From: Bog-756 sp963725275 | GTDB lineage: Bacteria; Actinomycetota; Acidimicrobiia; Acidimicrobiales; RAAP-2 | Assembly (NCBI GenBank): GCA_963725275.1 | Contig: CAVRXS010000006.1 | Coordinates: 558,001 to 622,000 of the forward strand | Length of the DNA stretch: 64,000 nucleotides | Direction of reading: 5' to 3' | In this document: piece by piece, positions 1-8,370 of the stretch | How positions within the stretch are numbered: the stretch's first letter is position 1 | Layout: each line of letters begins with the position of its first letter | The notes under the pieces: generated by a model | Databases searched by the model: none | The model's input: only the letters and a program-made list of their open reading frames with translations | What the model was told of the DNA's origin: nothing | Position numbers and translations under genes: made by a program

Positions 1-2976
1 AGACGAGCTGCTGGCCGATCCGGCGCTCGAGCGCTCCATGCTCCTCTTTGTCTGCGGCGTGCGTCCGGAGAGCGCATTGCACGCGCTGGCCGTCGGCCTT
101 CGACGACAACTGGGACCTCGTCGAGGAACGGGTGCGCCGACGATGAGACCCGATCCTCCCACGGTCCGCGAGCTGGTCGGATCCGGCCGTGGACGCCATC
201 GAGGAGGTCTGCGGGAGCCGTGCAGGGATCCGAGCGGACAAGTTGCGGTCTGCGACTCGACGAGATCGCAGACTGGGTGGCCGGGGTCCGGGCCATCGAC
301 GACGAGCTCGACCTGCTCGAGGCCTTGGCCGGACGAGAGGACCCGACCCAGCTTCAAGGTCGGTAGATCTCGGCAAACGTAGCCGACTTCGACAACGACG
401 TCAAGTCCTCCAGGCCGACCGTGCGCGATGCCGGCGAGCGGCTCGATGCCGTCGGTGCGCGGCGATGTGGCGAACGCCGTGCGATCCGTCTGGTCGTTGC
501 GCATTCGCGACTTCACCCTCGCAATCGCGCCGAGGAGCGCCGGCGGGCCGGCCAACTCGAGTTCCACGATCTGCTGGTGTTGGCCCGGGCACTGCTGCGC
601 GATCCCGAGCACGGCCAGCGGTGCGGGCCCGGCTGCACGCCCGCTACGAGCGCCTCCTGCTCGACGAGTTCCAGGACACCGATCCCATCCAGATCGAGCT
701 GGCCGTGCGCATCGCGGCGGCCGATCCCGACCGGTGACCGGCCGGGCCGCGCCCTGGGACCAGGTGACGGTGACGCCCGGTCACCTCTTCGTGGTGGGCG
801 ATCCCAAGCAGTCGATCTACCGCTTCCGGCGGGCCGACATCTCGACGTTCCTGATCGGCCGCGGACCGGTTCGGCACCGTACCGGCGGGCCGGTCGAGCT
901 GACGACCAACTTCCGCACCGTGCGCTCCGGTCATCGAGTGGGTGAACACGACCTTCGACGCACTCATGGGCGAGCCCGACGACGTCGACGCGCCGGTACC
1001 CTCGCAGCCCGTCTACATCGCGCTCGGATCCCACCCGCTCCGGCCCGCCGTCGGACCACCGATTGCGGTGCTCGGACGCACCGAACACGCCCGCGACCCT
1101 GTCGGCCGACGATCTCCGGACGGCCGAGGCCGCCGACGTGGCAACCACCGTGGCCCGGGCGATCCGCGAGGAGTGGACGGTCGCCGACGGCACCGGCGGC
1201 TGGCGGCCGGCCCGCCTCGGGGACATCACGGTCCTGGTGCCCGGCGCGGACGTCGTTGCCGTTCCTCGAGGACGCCCTCGATGCCGCGGGCATCCCTTCC
1301 GGGCCGAGACGAGCTCGCTCGTCTATGCGAGCCGGGCGGTCCGGGACTTGCTCATGGTGCTGCGGGCGGTCGACGATCCCACCAACTATCTCCACGTCGT
1401 CTCCGCGTTGCGCACGCCGCTGCTCGGGGTGTGGCGACGACGACCTGTTCCGGTTCAAGGGTGAAGCGCAAGGGCCGGTGGAGCTACCTCGCCGACCAGC
1501 CGGAGACCGTGCCGGCTCGACGACCCGGTCCGGACGGGGCTCTGCTTATCTGCGCTCGCTCTACGACCAGCGCCAGTGGCTCGCGCCCTCGGAGCTGCTC
1601 GACCGGATCGTCCGGGATCGGCGGGTCATGGAGCTCGGATTCACCGAGGGTCGGCCTCGCGACGTCTGGCGTCGGCTCCGTTTCGTCATCGACCAGGCGC
1701 GGGCCTGGAGCGACGCAACTGGCGGCAACCTGCGCCAGTACCTGGCCTGGGTGGCGCAGCAGACAGCCGAGGGGGCACGGGTCGCCGAGTCGGTCCTGCC
1801 CGAGACCGACGACGACGCCGTGCGCATCATGACCATCCACGGCGCCAAGGGTCTGCGAGTTCCCGATCACCATCGTCTCGGGCATGTCGACCGGTGCCGA
1901 CCGGTCGCCGTGCTCCGGCCGAGGTGGTGTTCCCGCCCGAGGGCGACGTCGGCTACAGGCTCGGCAAGCGACGTGACCACGAGCGAGTACGACGCACTGG
2001 GCACCGATCGACGAGCAGATGGGCCTCCACGAGCGGATCCGCCTCCTCTACGTGGCCTGCACCCGGGCCCGGGACCACCTCGTCGTGTCGCTGCTACCGC
2101 AAGGAGCGGGCCGCGGCGCCGAAGCCGACGAGAACGCACCAACGCCGAACTGCTGATCGACGGCATGGGGAGCGTGGTCACCGGAGTCTGCCGGACGCCG
2201 TCGAGCCGCACCGGTCGACGGTCCCAGCTGGTGCACGTGACGCCGCCGTCTCCTCCTCCTCCGTTCGACGACGTGGGCAGGCAGAGCGCGACGCGGCGGT
2301 CGAGCGGGCTGTCGCGCCCGACCACGCGGTGGCGGCAACCGCACTCACCGAGGAGGGCGCTCCTGATGTCGAGGAAGAACCCGATCCGGGGCTCATGAAG
2401 CGGCCACGGGATCTCGACCTTCCGGCGTGGCTCAAGGGACGATACGGCTCAGCGGTCGGTCGGGCTGTGCACGGCGTCCTGCAGACAATCGACCTCGCCA
2501 CCGGCGAGGGACTCGAGATGGCTGTGGCGTCCCAGTGCGAGGCGGAGGCGATCCCCGGGCGGGCCGACGACGTGCGCACCCTGGTCGCCGCTGCCCTCGG
2601 ATCACCGTCGGTACGAGAGGCCGCCGCCGGTCCGCACTGGCGCGAGGTCTATGCGTGCGCTCCGGTCGATGGGCGGCTGCTCGAAGGGTACATCGATCTC
2701 CTGTACCGGGGTCCCGACGGCCTGGTCGTCGTGGACTACAAGACGTCGGGAACATCTGACACCCAGGAGCTCGGGCGACGAGCCGAGGGATATCGGATCC
2801 AGGGGGCGTCGTACGCGGTCAGCCTCGAGGCTGCGACCGACGAAACGATCACCCGGGTGACCTTCGTCTTCCTGACTCCCGACGGGGTGGTGGAGTCCCA
2901 CCTTCCGATGCTCGATTCTGCGAAGGCCGATGTCCGCCGTCTGGTCGCTGCCGGCACCGAGTCGACGACGGACTGA
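1..2976 (+). pseudogene. AddA/RecB-like UvrD-family helicase-nuclease, 5'-truncated, many frameshifts
   Basis: Family role: ATP-dependent DNA helicase joined to a RecB-type nuclease, used to process double-strand breaks. The protein has to be read by hopping between all three frames. Helicase motifs seen are LLLDEFQDTDPIQ (about 654-695, Walker B), FVVGDPKQSIYRFR (788-830), ELTTNFRT (896-919), VRIMTIHGAKGL (1820-1855) and RLLYVACTRARDHLVV (2040-2087). The C-terminal nuclease signature GYIDLLYRG...VVVDYKTSG (about 2686-2755) is intact. Walker A would lie left of the window. At least ten frame changes fall before ~2340, for example near 620, 735, 928, 1075, 1257, 1300, 1430, 1470, 1540, 1857 and 2000; the last ~640 bp is one clean frame. 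Motif residues are not eroded, which favours base-calling indels over old decay. An AddA versus generic UvrD/RecB assignment is not certain. Confidence 0.75.
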
Positions 2977-3101
2977 ACGCCGGCAAGTGCGCAACGCACC
3001 GGCCAGGGAGTTCAGAACTGCATCAGCCCACTCCATGCGCAGGGGTGCCAACATGGTGCGATCGGCCCCGACGGCGGGAACGATGACCCCAAGGGGGAGA
3101 C

Positions 3102-3749
3102 ATGGGACTCCTATCGGCCACGACGTCATCCGGACCCGGTGCAGGGCTGCTGCTCATCTACGTGGTGCTCTACGTCGTCTTCGCTCTGGGCGCATGGGGC
3201 GCCTACAAGAAGGCCTCGCCGCAGGGTCAGCCGGCCTGGGCCGCATTCGTCCCGATCTACAATTTCATCGTCCTCCTCAGGGTGGCCGGGCGTCCGGTGA
3301 CCTGGGCCTGGTTCCTTCTCCTGGTCTTCATCCCCATCGTCGGCAGCCTCGCGCTTCTGGTCGTGTCGATCTTCGTGCTCAACGACGTGTCGAAGAGCTT
3401 CGGGCACGGCAGCGGTTTCACCGTGGGACTGGTGCTGCTCGCGCCCATCTTCTGGTACATCCTCTGGCTGGGGCCGAGCACGTACCGTGGTCCCGCCGGG
3501 CCGGCGGGAATGGGCGGTGGCTACGGCGGCGGTGGCGGTGGCTACAGCGGCGGCTACGGCCAGTACCCCTCCCAGGGCGGCTATCCCCCCTCAGGTGGCT
3601 ACGGCGCGCCGCCCCAGCCGGGATCCGCGCTGCCACCCCCTCCCCCCGGTCAGATCCCTCCCCCTCCGACCACGCCACCGCCCGGCGCTCCCCCGGGCCC
3701 GATGCCTCCGCCTCCCGCTCCTCCAGGACAGATGCCACCGCTGCAGTAG
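3102..3749 (+). CDS. Small membrane protein, DUF5684-like, with Gly/Tyr- and Pro-rich tail
   Basis: 215 residues. The first ~125 residues carry about four hydrophobic segments with a loop 'GQPAWAAFVPIYNFIVLL' and a 'KSFGHGSGFTVGLVLLAPIFW' region, the pattern I associate with DUF5684 or signal-peptidase-like small membrane proteins. The rest is low-complexity Gly/Tyr repeats followed by Pro-rich repeats, probably a disordered cytoplasmic or cell-wall tail. The start is set by AAGGGGGAGAC just before the ATG. Function unknown. It stands alone between the helicase remnant and a convergent gene. Confidence 0.8.
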   Translation: MGLLSATTSSGPGAGLLLIYVVLYVVFALGAWGAYKKASPQGQPAWAAFVPIYNFIVLLRVAGRPVTWAWFLLLVFIPIVGSLALLVVSIFVLNDVSKSFGHGSGFTVGLVLLAPIFWYILWLGPSTYRGPAGPAGMGGGYGGGGGGYSGGYGQYPSQGGYPPSGGYGAPPQPGSALPPPPPGQIPPPPTTPPPGAPPGPMPPPPAPPGQMPPLQ

Positions 3750-3789
3750 CACGCGGAGAGCGCGGGACCGGCGTCCGCCGGCGGGGCGA

Positions 3790-4065
3790 TCAAGACGCGG
3801 TGATGCCGGTGAGACCCGCAGGCGCGGTGTCCAGTGCTCCGAGGATGGCCTCGGCGAGTGCGCGGGCGGAGGACGGGTCGAGCTCGAGCGCGACCCGCGC
3901 ACCCGGGCCGCGCGACGGGTTGATCAGATCGAGGTTCAGGGTGTGCTCAGCGGGCGCATGGACGGGATGGTCGAAGTACACGGTCGCAGCGGTCACCGGG
4001 AACCAGCCGGCGGCGCCCTTCCCGCTTCCCTCGACGGTCAGTGTGGTGGTCTGGTAGGTGCACAT
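3790..4065 (-). CDS. DUF6295-like small protein
   Basis: 91 residues beginning MCTYQTTTLTVEGSGKGA. It contains 'FPVTAATVYFDHPVHAPAEH' and a C-terminal ARALAEAIL helix, which matches the small actinobacterial family I know as DUF6295; no biochemical function is known to me. The frame is open further upstream, but the ATG at 4065 has GAGGAG six to eight bases before it and marks where conservation begins. It lies just downstream of the dienelactone hydrolase on the same strand (67-bp gap) and may be the last gene of that transcript. Confidence 0.75.
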   Translation of the reverse strand: MCTYQTTTLTVEGSGKGAAGWFPVTAATVYFDHPVHAPAEHTLNLDLINPSRGPGARVALELDPSSARALAEAILGALDTAPAGLTGITAS

Positions 4066-4132
4066 GGGGCTCTCCTCTGCGGGGCGGGATCGATCGGCGG
4101 GGATCTGTGGGGGTCGGGTGCGGTGGGGTGGC

Positions 4133-4882
4133 TCACGACCCTGAAAGGGTCCGTCCGAAGAAGTCCCAGATGTACTGCCATCCCTCGGTAGCCGCCTCGG
4201 GCCGGTAGCTCGGCCGGTCGGTCGCGAAGAAGGCATGCCCGGCGCCTTCGAACGTGTGGAATTCGAACTCCTTGCCCGCCTCCGTCAGCAGCCGTTCGAG
4301 CTCGGCGACCTCGGCCGGGGCTGGATACTGGTCCTCCGCACCGAAAAGTCCGAGCAACGGACACGAGAGGTTGCCGGCCAGGTGGCCGATCGGCTCCACC
4401 GTGAGCGGGAACCCTTCCGGGAGCGGCCCGATGACGAAGGCGCCGTAGCAGTCGACCGCGGCCTCGAGCTCGAGACTGCAGGCGGCCAGGAACGACTGAC
4501 GTCCGCCGGAGCAGTACCCGATGGTGGCCACCCTCCCGTTCGACTCGGCCATCGCCCGGAGGTGGGCGGCGGCCCCGGCCACGTCTCCGATCAGGCGCTC
4601 GTCGGGGACACCTCCGAGGGCCCGGGCGGCAGCCGCAGCGTCGTCGGGATCCGCCCCCGGAGCCTCACGGAAGTAGAGGTTGGGACAGAGGGCCAGATAG
4701 CCGTGGGCAGCGAACTTGCGGGTGATCTCCTTGGTCGCCTCGTCATAGCCGGGCATGTGATGGATGACAACCACGCCGCCGGTGGGCGGCCCGTCGAGCG
4801 TCCGGGCCAGGTAGGCCTCGATCGAGTCGCCGCCGTGGCCCCCGATCTCCACCGTCTCGGCCTGCATAGCATCGTTGGTCAT
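4133..4882 (-). CDS. Dienelactone hydrolase family protein
   Basis: 249-residue alpha/beta hydrolase. The nucleophile is the Cys in GYCSGG (about residues 122-127), the acid is in FGAEDQYPAP, and the His is in GAGHAFF, giving the Cys-Asp-His triad typical of dienelactone hydrolases, which open lactone rings in aromatic-ring degradation; many relatives have other ester or lactone substrates. VVVIHHMPGYDEATK forms the oxyanion-side loop. Its ATG overlaps the stop of the MerR gene by 4 bp, so it is translationally coupled in an MFS-MerR-hydrolase operon. The context suggests handling and export of a small lipophilic compound; the substrate is unknown. Confidence 0.9.
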   Translation of the reverse strand: MTNDAMQAETVEIGGHGGDSIEAYLARTLDGPPTGGVVVIHHMPGYDEATKEITRKFAAHGYLALCPNLYFREAPGADPDDAAAAARALGGVPDERLIGDVAGAAAHLRAMAESNGRVATIGYCSGGRQSFLAACSLELEAAVDCYGAFVIGPLPEGFPLTVEPIGHLAGNLSCPLLGLFGAEDQYPAPAEVAELERLLTEAGKEFEFHTFEGAGHAFFATDRPSYRPEAATEGWQYIWDFFGRTLSGS

Positions 4883-5376
4883 GGAGCTCCTCCGGGGTCG
4901 GTGTCGCTGTTGATGATGTCGAGCTCGAGACGCAGTTCCGCCAGGCGCTCGGCCTTGGCCGCGCGTTCGTCGCGGAACGCGCCGATACGGGCAAGCGTGT
5001 CATCGAGGCGTTCGAGGAGATGCTGGTTGGCCTCGATGGCCTCGTCGATCAGTTGGCTGCGCCGGGACGCAGAGGCATCGCCCCAGCGGAACTCGGACCG
5101 CGCCCGGTCGAGCGCATCGATGTCCTCGGTCTCGAGCACCACGCGGACCTCGGCCAGCGAGAAACCGAGCAGCTCCTGCAGATCGCGGATCCGGGTCACC
5201 CGGGACATGTCCGTCGGGGAGTACAACCGCTCCCCCCTCCCCCGGTGATCGCTCGGCCGGATGAGGCCGAGCTCCTCCCAGTACCGCAGCGTGCGGGTGG
5301 TGACCCCGGTCAGCTTGGCGAGCTCGCCGATTCGGAACACCAGGGGCGCGGTGCGGGCCGCGCTCCGCGTGGTCAC
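4879..5376 (-). CDS. MerR-family transcriptional regulator
   Basis: 165 residues. Residues ~14-85 are the winged helix-turn-helix: 'FRIGELAKLTGVTTRTLRYW' then EELGLIRPS and RLYSPTDMSRV. A coiled-coil dimerisation helix follows (ELLGFSLAEVRVVLE, then about 60 charged residues). There is no Cys-rich metal-binding tail, so it is more like the metabolite-sensing MerR branch (LiuR type) than metal or redox sensors. It overlaps both neighbours by 4 bp, the exporter upstream and the hydrolase downstream. A matching inverted repeat lies upstream of the operon at 7279-7294, so autoregulation of the operon is likely. Confidence 0.9.
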   Translation of the reverse strand: MTTRSAARTAPLVFRIGELAKLTGVTTRTLRYWEELGLIRPSDHRGRGERLYSPTDMSRVTRIRDLQELLGFSLAEVRVVLETEDIDALDRARSEFRWGDASASRRSQLIDEAIEANQHLLERLDDTLARIGAFRDERAAKAERLAELRLELDIINSDTDPGGAP

Positions 5377-7184
5377 CGGGCCCCCACCGCTGACCGGTCC
5401 GGCGGTCCGGAGGGGGTCGCCGCGTCCGGCTCGGGGGCCGGCTCGACCTCCTCGTCAGGCTCTTGGTAGACGTAGCGGCCGCCACGGAGCCAGGAGGCCC
5501 AGGCAGCCAGCAGGCTGGCAACGATGGCGAAGTCGAACGCCGCGTGCAGTCCGGCGCGGAACGGTCCGCTGATCAGACCGGGGAAGAACTGCCGGCCGGT
5601 GAGTGCGGCCTGCTGGGCCGGGGTCAGCTGGCTCAGCACATGTGCGCCGACCAGGTGCTGGACCGGGTCGTAGCCGAGGAAGGCGGCGAACAGGGTGGAG
5701 ACCGGCGACAGGTGGGCGACACGCTCGGCCACCGCGGCCGGAACGCCGTGGGCCTCGAGCCCGTGGAGAAGGTTCGAAGGGAGAGACACCATCAATCCGA
5801 CGATCATCAGCGTGAAGAAGATGCCGATGGAGAGCACCTGCGCCGAGTTCTGGAACGTCGTGTTCATCCCCGACCCGGCGCCACGGTGCTGCGGCGGCAG
5901 GCTGTTCATGACGCCGGCACGGTTGGGCGAGCCGAAGGAGGCCATGGTCAGCCCGGTGAAGAAGAGCAGCAGGGCGAAGAGCCAGTAGGGGAAGTCGACC
6001 GGCAGGAGCTCGAGCAGAGCGAAGCTCACCGCAGAGCCGAGCATGCCGCCGGTGGCGAAGGGCCGGGCGCCATAGCGGTCCGAGAGGATACCGGAGACAG
6101 GTCCGGCAATCAGGAATCCGAGCGTCAGCGGCAGCATCGCGATACCGGCCCAGAGTGGGGTGACGGTGAACGCGTACCCGTGGATGGGCAACCAGATCCC
6201 CTGGAGCCAGATGATCAACATGAACATGAGACCACCCCGGCTGAGCGCGGCGAGGAAACTGGCCAGCACGCCACTGGTGAACGCACGGATCTTGAACAAC
6301 TGGAGCCGGAACATCGGCTGAGGGACCTTGGTCTCGATGACGCAGAACACGATGAGGAGGGCAACGCCGAGGACGAGTGCACCGATCACGATCGGATTCG
6401 TCCATCCCATCACGTGGTGCCCGTAGGGCTCGATGCCGTAGGTGATGCCTACCATCACCAGGATGAGGCCGACCGCGAAGGTCAGATTGCCGGGCCAGTC
6501 GATCTTGGCGGGCCGACGCGGGCTGGTCTCGCGGAGCCTGAGGTAGCCGAACACGGTGGCAAAGAGCCCGATCGGAACCGATACCAGGAAGATGAGCCGC
6601 CAGTTGATCGGAGCCAGGACGCCACCGAGGACGAGACCGATGAAGGTCCCGCTCATGGCCGCGGCCTGGTTGACGCCGAGTGCCATCCCCCGCTGGTTGT
6701 CCGGGAAGACATCGGTCAGGATCGCCGACGAGTTGGCCATGAGCATGGCCGCACCCACCCCCTGGAGGATCCGCATCGTGATGAGCCAGATCCCCGCGGC
6801 GTGCCCGGTCATCCAGGTGATGCTCAGCATCAGCGAAAAGAAGGTGAACACGGCGAACCCGAGGTTGTAGGTCCGGACCCGGCCGTAGATGTCCCCCATG
6901 CGGCCGAGGCTCACGACCAGCACGCTGGTGATGACGAGGAACCCGAGGATCATCCAGAGGAGGTAGAAGGTGTTACCGGGCTCGAGCGGGTCGATCCCGA
7001 TCCCCCGGAAGATGTCGGGGAGGGAGATCAACACGATGGAGCCGTCGATGGTGGCCATCAGCATCCCGAGGGTCGAGATGAACAGTGCGATCCACTTGTA
7101 GTTGGCCGGAAGGTCGCCAAGGGTGCTCAGGGCGCGCCCACCCGGTCCGTCCGTAGCGGTCGTCGTCTGGTCGAGTATGGCCAC
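5373..7184 (-). CDS. MFS transporter, DHA2 (14-TM) drug:H+ antiporter type
   Basis: 603 residues with about 14 hydrophobic segments. Motif A is visible as GRMGDIYGRVR after TM2, and the antiporter motif C region as 'ALGVNQAAAMSGTFIGLVLG' in TM5, which places it in the EmrB/QacA-like DHA2 group of proton-driven exporters. The C-terminus ends in an acidic cytoplasmic tail rich in Glu, Asp and Pro. The first ATG has no strong Shine-Dalgarno but is the only start that includes TM1. It is first gene of the operon with the MerR regulator and the hydrolase, so it probably exports the MerR ligand or its derivative. Confidence 0.9.
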   Translation of the reverse strand: MAILDQTTTATDGPGGRALSTLGDLPANYKWIALFISTLGMLMATIDGSIVLISLPDIFRGIGIDPLEPGNTFYLLWMILGFLVITSVLVVSLGRMGDIYGRVRTYNLGFAVFTFFSLMLSITWMTGHAAGIWLITMRILQGVGAAMLMANSSAILTDVFPDNQRGMALGVNQAAAMSGTFIGLVLGGVLAPINWRLIFLVSVPIGLFATVFGYLRLRETSPRRPAKIDWPGNLTFAVGLILVMVGITYGIEPYGHHVMGWTNPIVIGALVLGVALLIVFCVIETKVPQPMFRLQLFKIRAFTSGVLASFLAALSRGGLMFMLIIWLQGIWLPIHGYAFTVTPLWAGIAMLPLTLGFLIAGPVSGILSDRYGARPFATGGMLGSAVSFALLELLPVDFPYWLFALLLFFTGLTMASFGSPNRAGVMNSLPPQHRGAGSGMNTTFQNSAQVLSIGIFFTLMIVGLMVSLPSNLLHGLEAHGVPAAVAERVAHLSPVSTLFAAFLGYDPVQHLVGAHVLSQLTPAQQAALTGRQFFPGLISGPFRAGLHAAFDFAIVASLLAAWASWLRGGRYVYQEPDEEVEPAPEPDAATPSGPPDRSAVGAR

Positions 7185-7278
7185 AGGTTCTCCGGTCCAC
7201 GGTCACCGGACCGTTCCACTTCCGTGGACGATCCGAGCCGGATCCCCGTCTCTGGGATCCCAACCACGTTAATCTATC

Positions 7279-7294
7279 TTGACGTCTACGTAAA
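7279..7294. promoter_or_regulatory. Candidate MerR-family operator
   Basis: TTGACGTCTACGTAAA is a near-perfect inverted repeat (TTGACGT / ACGTAAA, one mismatch, 2-bp centre). It fits the TTTACGTNNACGTAAA-type sites I recall for LiuR-like MerR regulators. It lies about 95 bp upstream of the MFS start and 52 bp upstream of the divergent lipoprotein start, in a short AT-richer patch. The likely binder is the MerR protein encoded two genes into the operon. Binding is inferred. Confidence 0.55.
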
Positions 7295-7345
7295 TGCCAG
7301 TTGGAGCCATCTGTGGTCCAGGTTGGCTTAACGTCGAAGGCAGTC

Positions 7346-8212
7346 ATGTGGAGATCATCCCGAGCGGGACGGGCAGCGGGGGGCGGGGCGCGGAGCCGCG
7401 CTGCGGTGGCATCGACGGTTCTGGCGGCGGCCTGTCTCACCGGATGCGGCGCCTCGGCACTCGTGGGCACAACCGCGCCGAGCGAGACCACGGTCACGAC
7501 AGTCCCGCCCTCGACGACGACGACCGCTAGCCCGCTCACCGGTGAGGTGGCGGTGGCCTTTCCCGTGGTGGCCTGTTCCGGCCCGGCGGGCGCATCCACC
7601 CCCACGACATCCCCCACCGGATGGCAGCCGAGCGTGCTCCTGGCCCCGATACCTACTGCACTGGTCGGCAAGGTGACCTTCTATTCCGACGGCGTCCACA
7701 CGGTGCTCGGCCCGACCGGGTGGACCTGTTCGATCGTGGCGCCCGCGCCGGGAACCGTGGGGCTCGCCGTCTACCCGTCGCAGGATCCGGACCCTCCGAT
7801 CGGGGGACCGCCTCCAGCAGGAACCGAAGGCATCTACGCGACCTTCGGTACGACAGGACGCGCATCAGGGATTGCGCTGGTCTGCGCGTTCTTCACCATC
7901 CCCTCGTGGCAGGCGCGGTCTGCCAACTGTCCCGCGAGCAAGCCGGCCGGAGAACAGTCCTCGACCCCGACAGCGGACATCACCGCGGTCACCGACCCGG
8001 CAGGTGTGGTGGGCAGCTTGGCCGGCTCGGGTGGCCAATACGCGGTGACCGGAGCGGTCATCTTCCCCCAGGTGCAACCCTCGGTTTCCGAGGGATCGAG
8101 CCTGCCGGTCGCCGTCGAGTCGTGCGCGATGTCGGACGGGTCGCTCTGCCCGACCATCCTGTCCGACTTCGAGGTACGCGAATTCCCGGTGCCGGTGAGC
8201 GCCGACAGATAG
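7346..8212 (+). CDS. Predicted lipoprotein, function unknown
   Basis: 288 residues from the ATG at 7346, chosen because GAAGG sits about 7 bases upstream; the frame is open 45 bp further up. An Arg-rich n-region leads to a lipobox ending in LTGC, followed by a Thr/Ser/Pro linker (TTVTTVPPSTTTTASP) and a ~230-residue extracytoplasmic domain with several Cys. I do not recognise the domain. It is transcribed divergently from the MFS operon and shares the intergenic region holding the MerR-type site, so co-regulation is possible. Confidence 0.7.
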   Translation: MWRSSRAGRAAGGGARSRAAVASTVLAAACLTGCGASALVGTTAPSETTVTTVPPSTTTTASPLTGEVAVAFPVVACSGPAGASTPTTSPTGWQPSVLLAPIPTALVGKVTFYSDGVHTVLGPTGWTCSIVAPAPGTVGLAVYPSQDPDPPIGGPPPAGTEGIYATFGTTGRASGIALVCAFFTIPSWQARSANCPASKPAGEQSSTPTADITAVTDPAGVVGSLAGSGGQYAVTGAVIFPQVQPSVSEGSSLPVAVESCAMSDGSLCPTILSDFEVREFPVPVSADR

Positions 8213-8217
8213 GCAAC

Positions 8218-8238
8218 GCGGGAGCGTGACGCTCCCGC
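8218..8238 (+). terminator. Hairpin after the lipoprotein gene
   Basis: GCGGGAGCG-TGA-CGCTCCCGC, a perfect 9-bp GC-rich stem with a 3-base loop, six bases after the stop codon. There is no T-tract, as is common in high-GC actinobacteria. Confidence 0.7.
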
Positions 8239-8370
8239 GCTCACCGACTGGGCTCGGGCTACGGCCGAATCTCACCCACCGGCACAGCGCGAGCACTGAC
8301 CGTGGAATTGATCGACGCGCCCCGCGCCGCGCCATAGGTTCGGCGGCCCAGTACCTCGGGAGGGCAGACC

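Noticed and set aside
5463..7331. Long Glu/His/Asp-rich open frame opposite the MFS gene
   Set aside because: It is an antisense shadow of a membrane-protein gene (hydrophobic codons read backwards); there is no start signal and no family.
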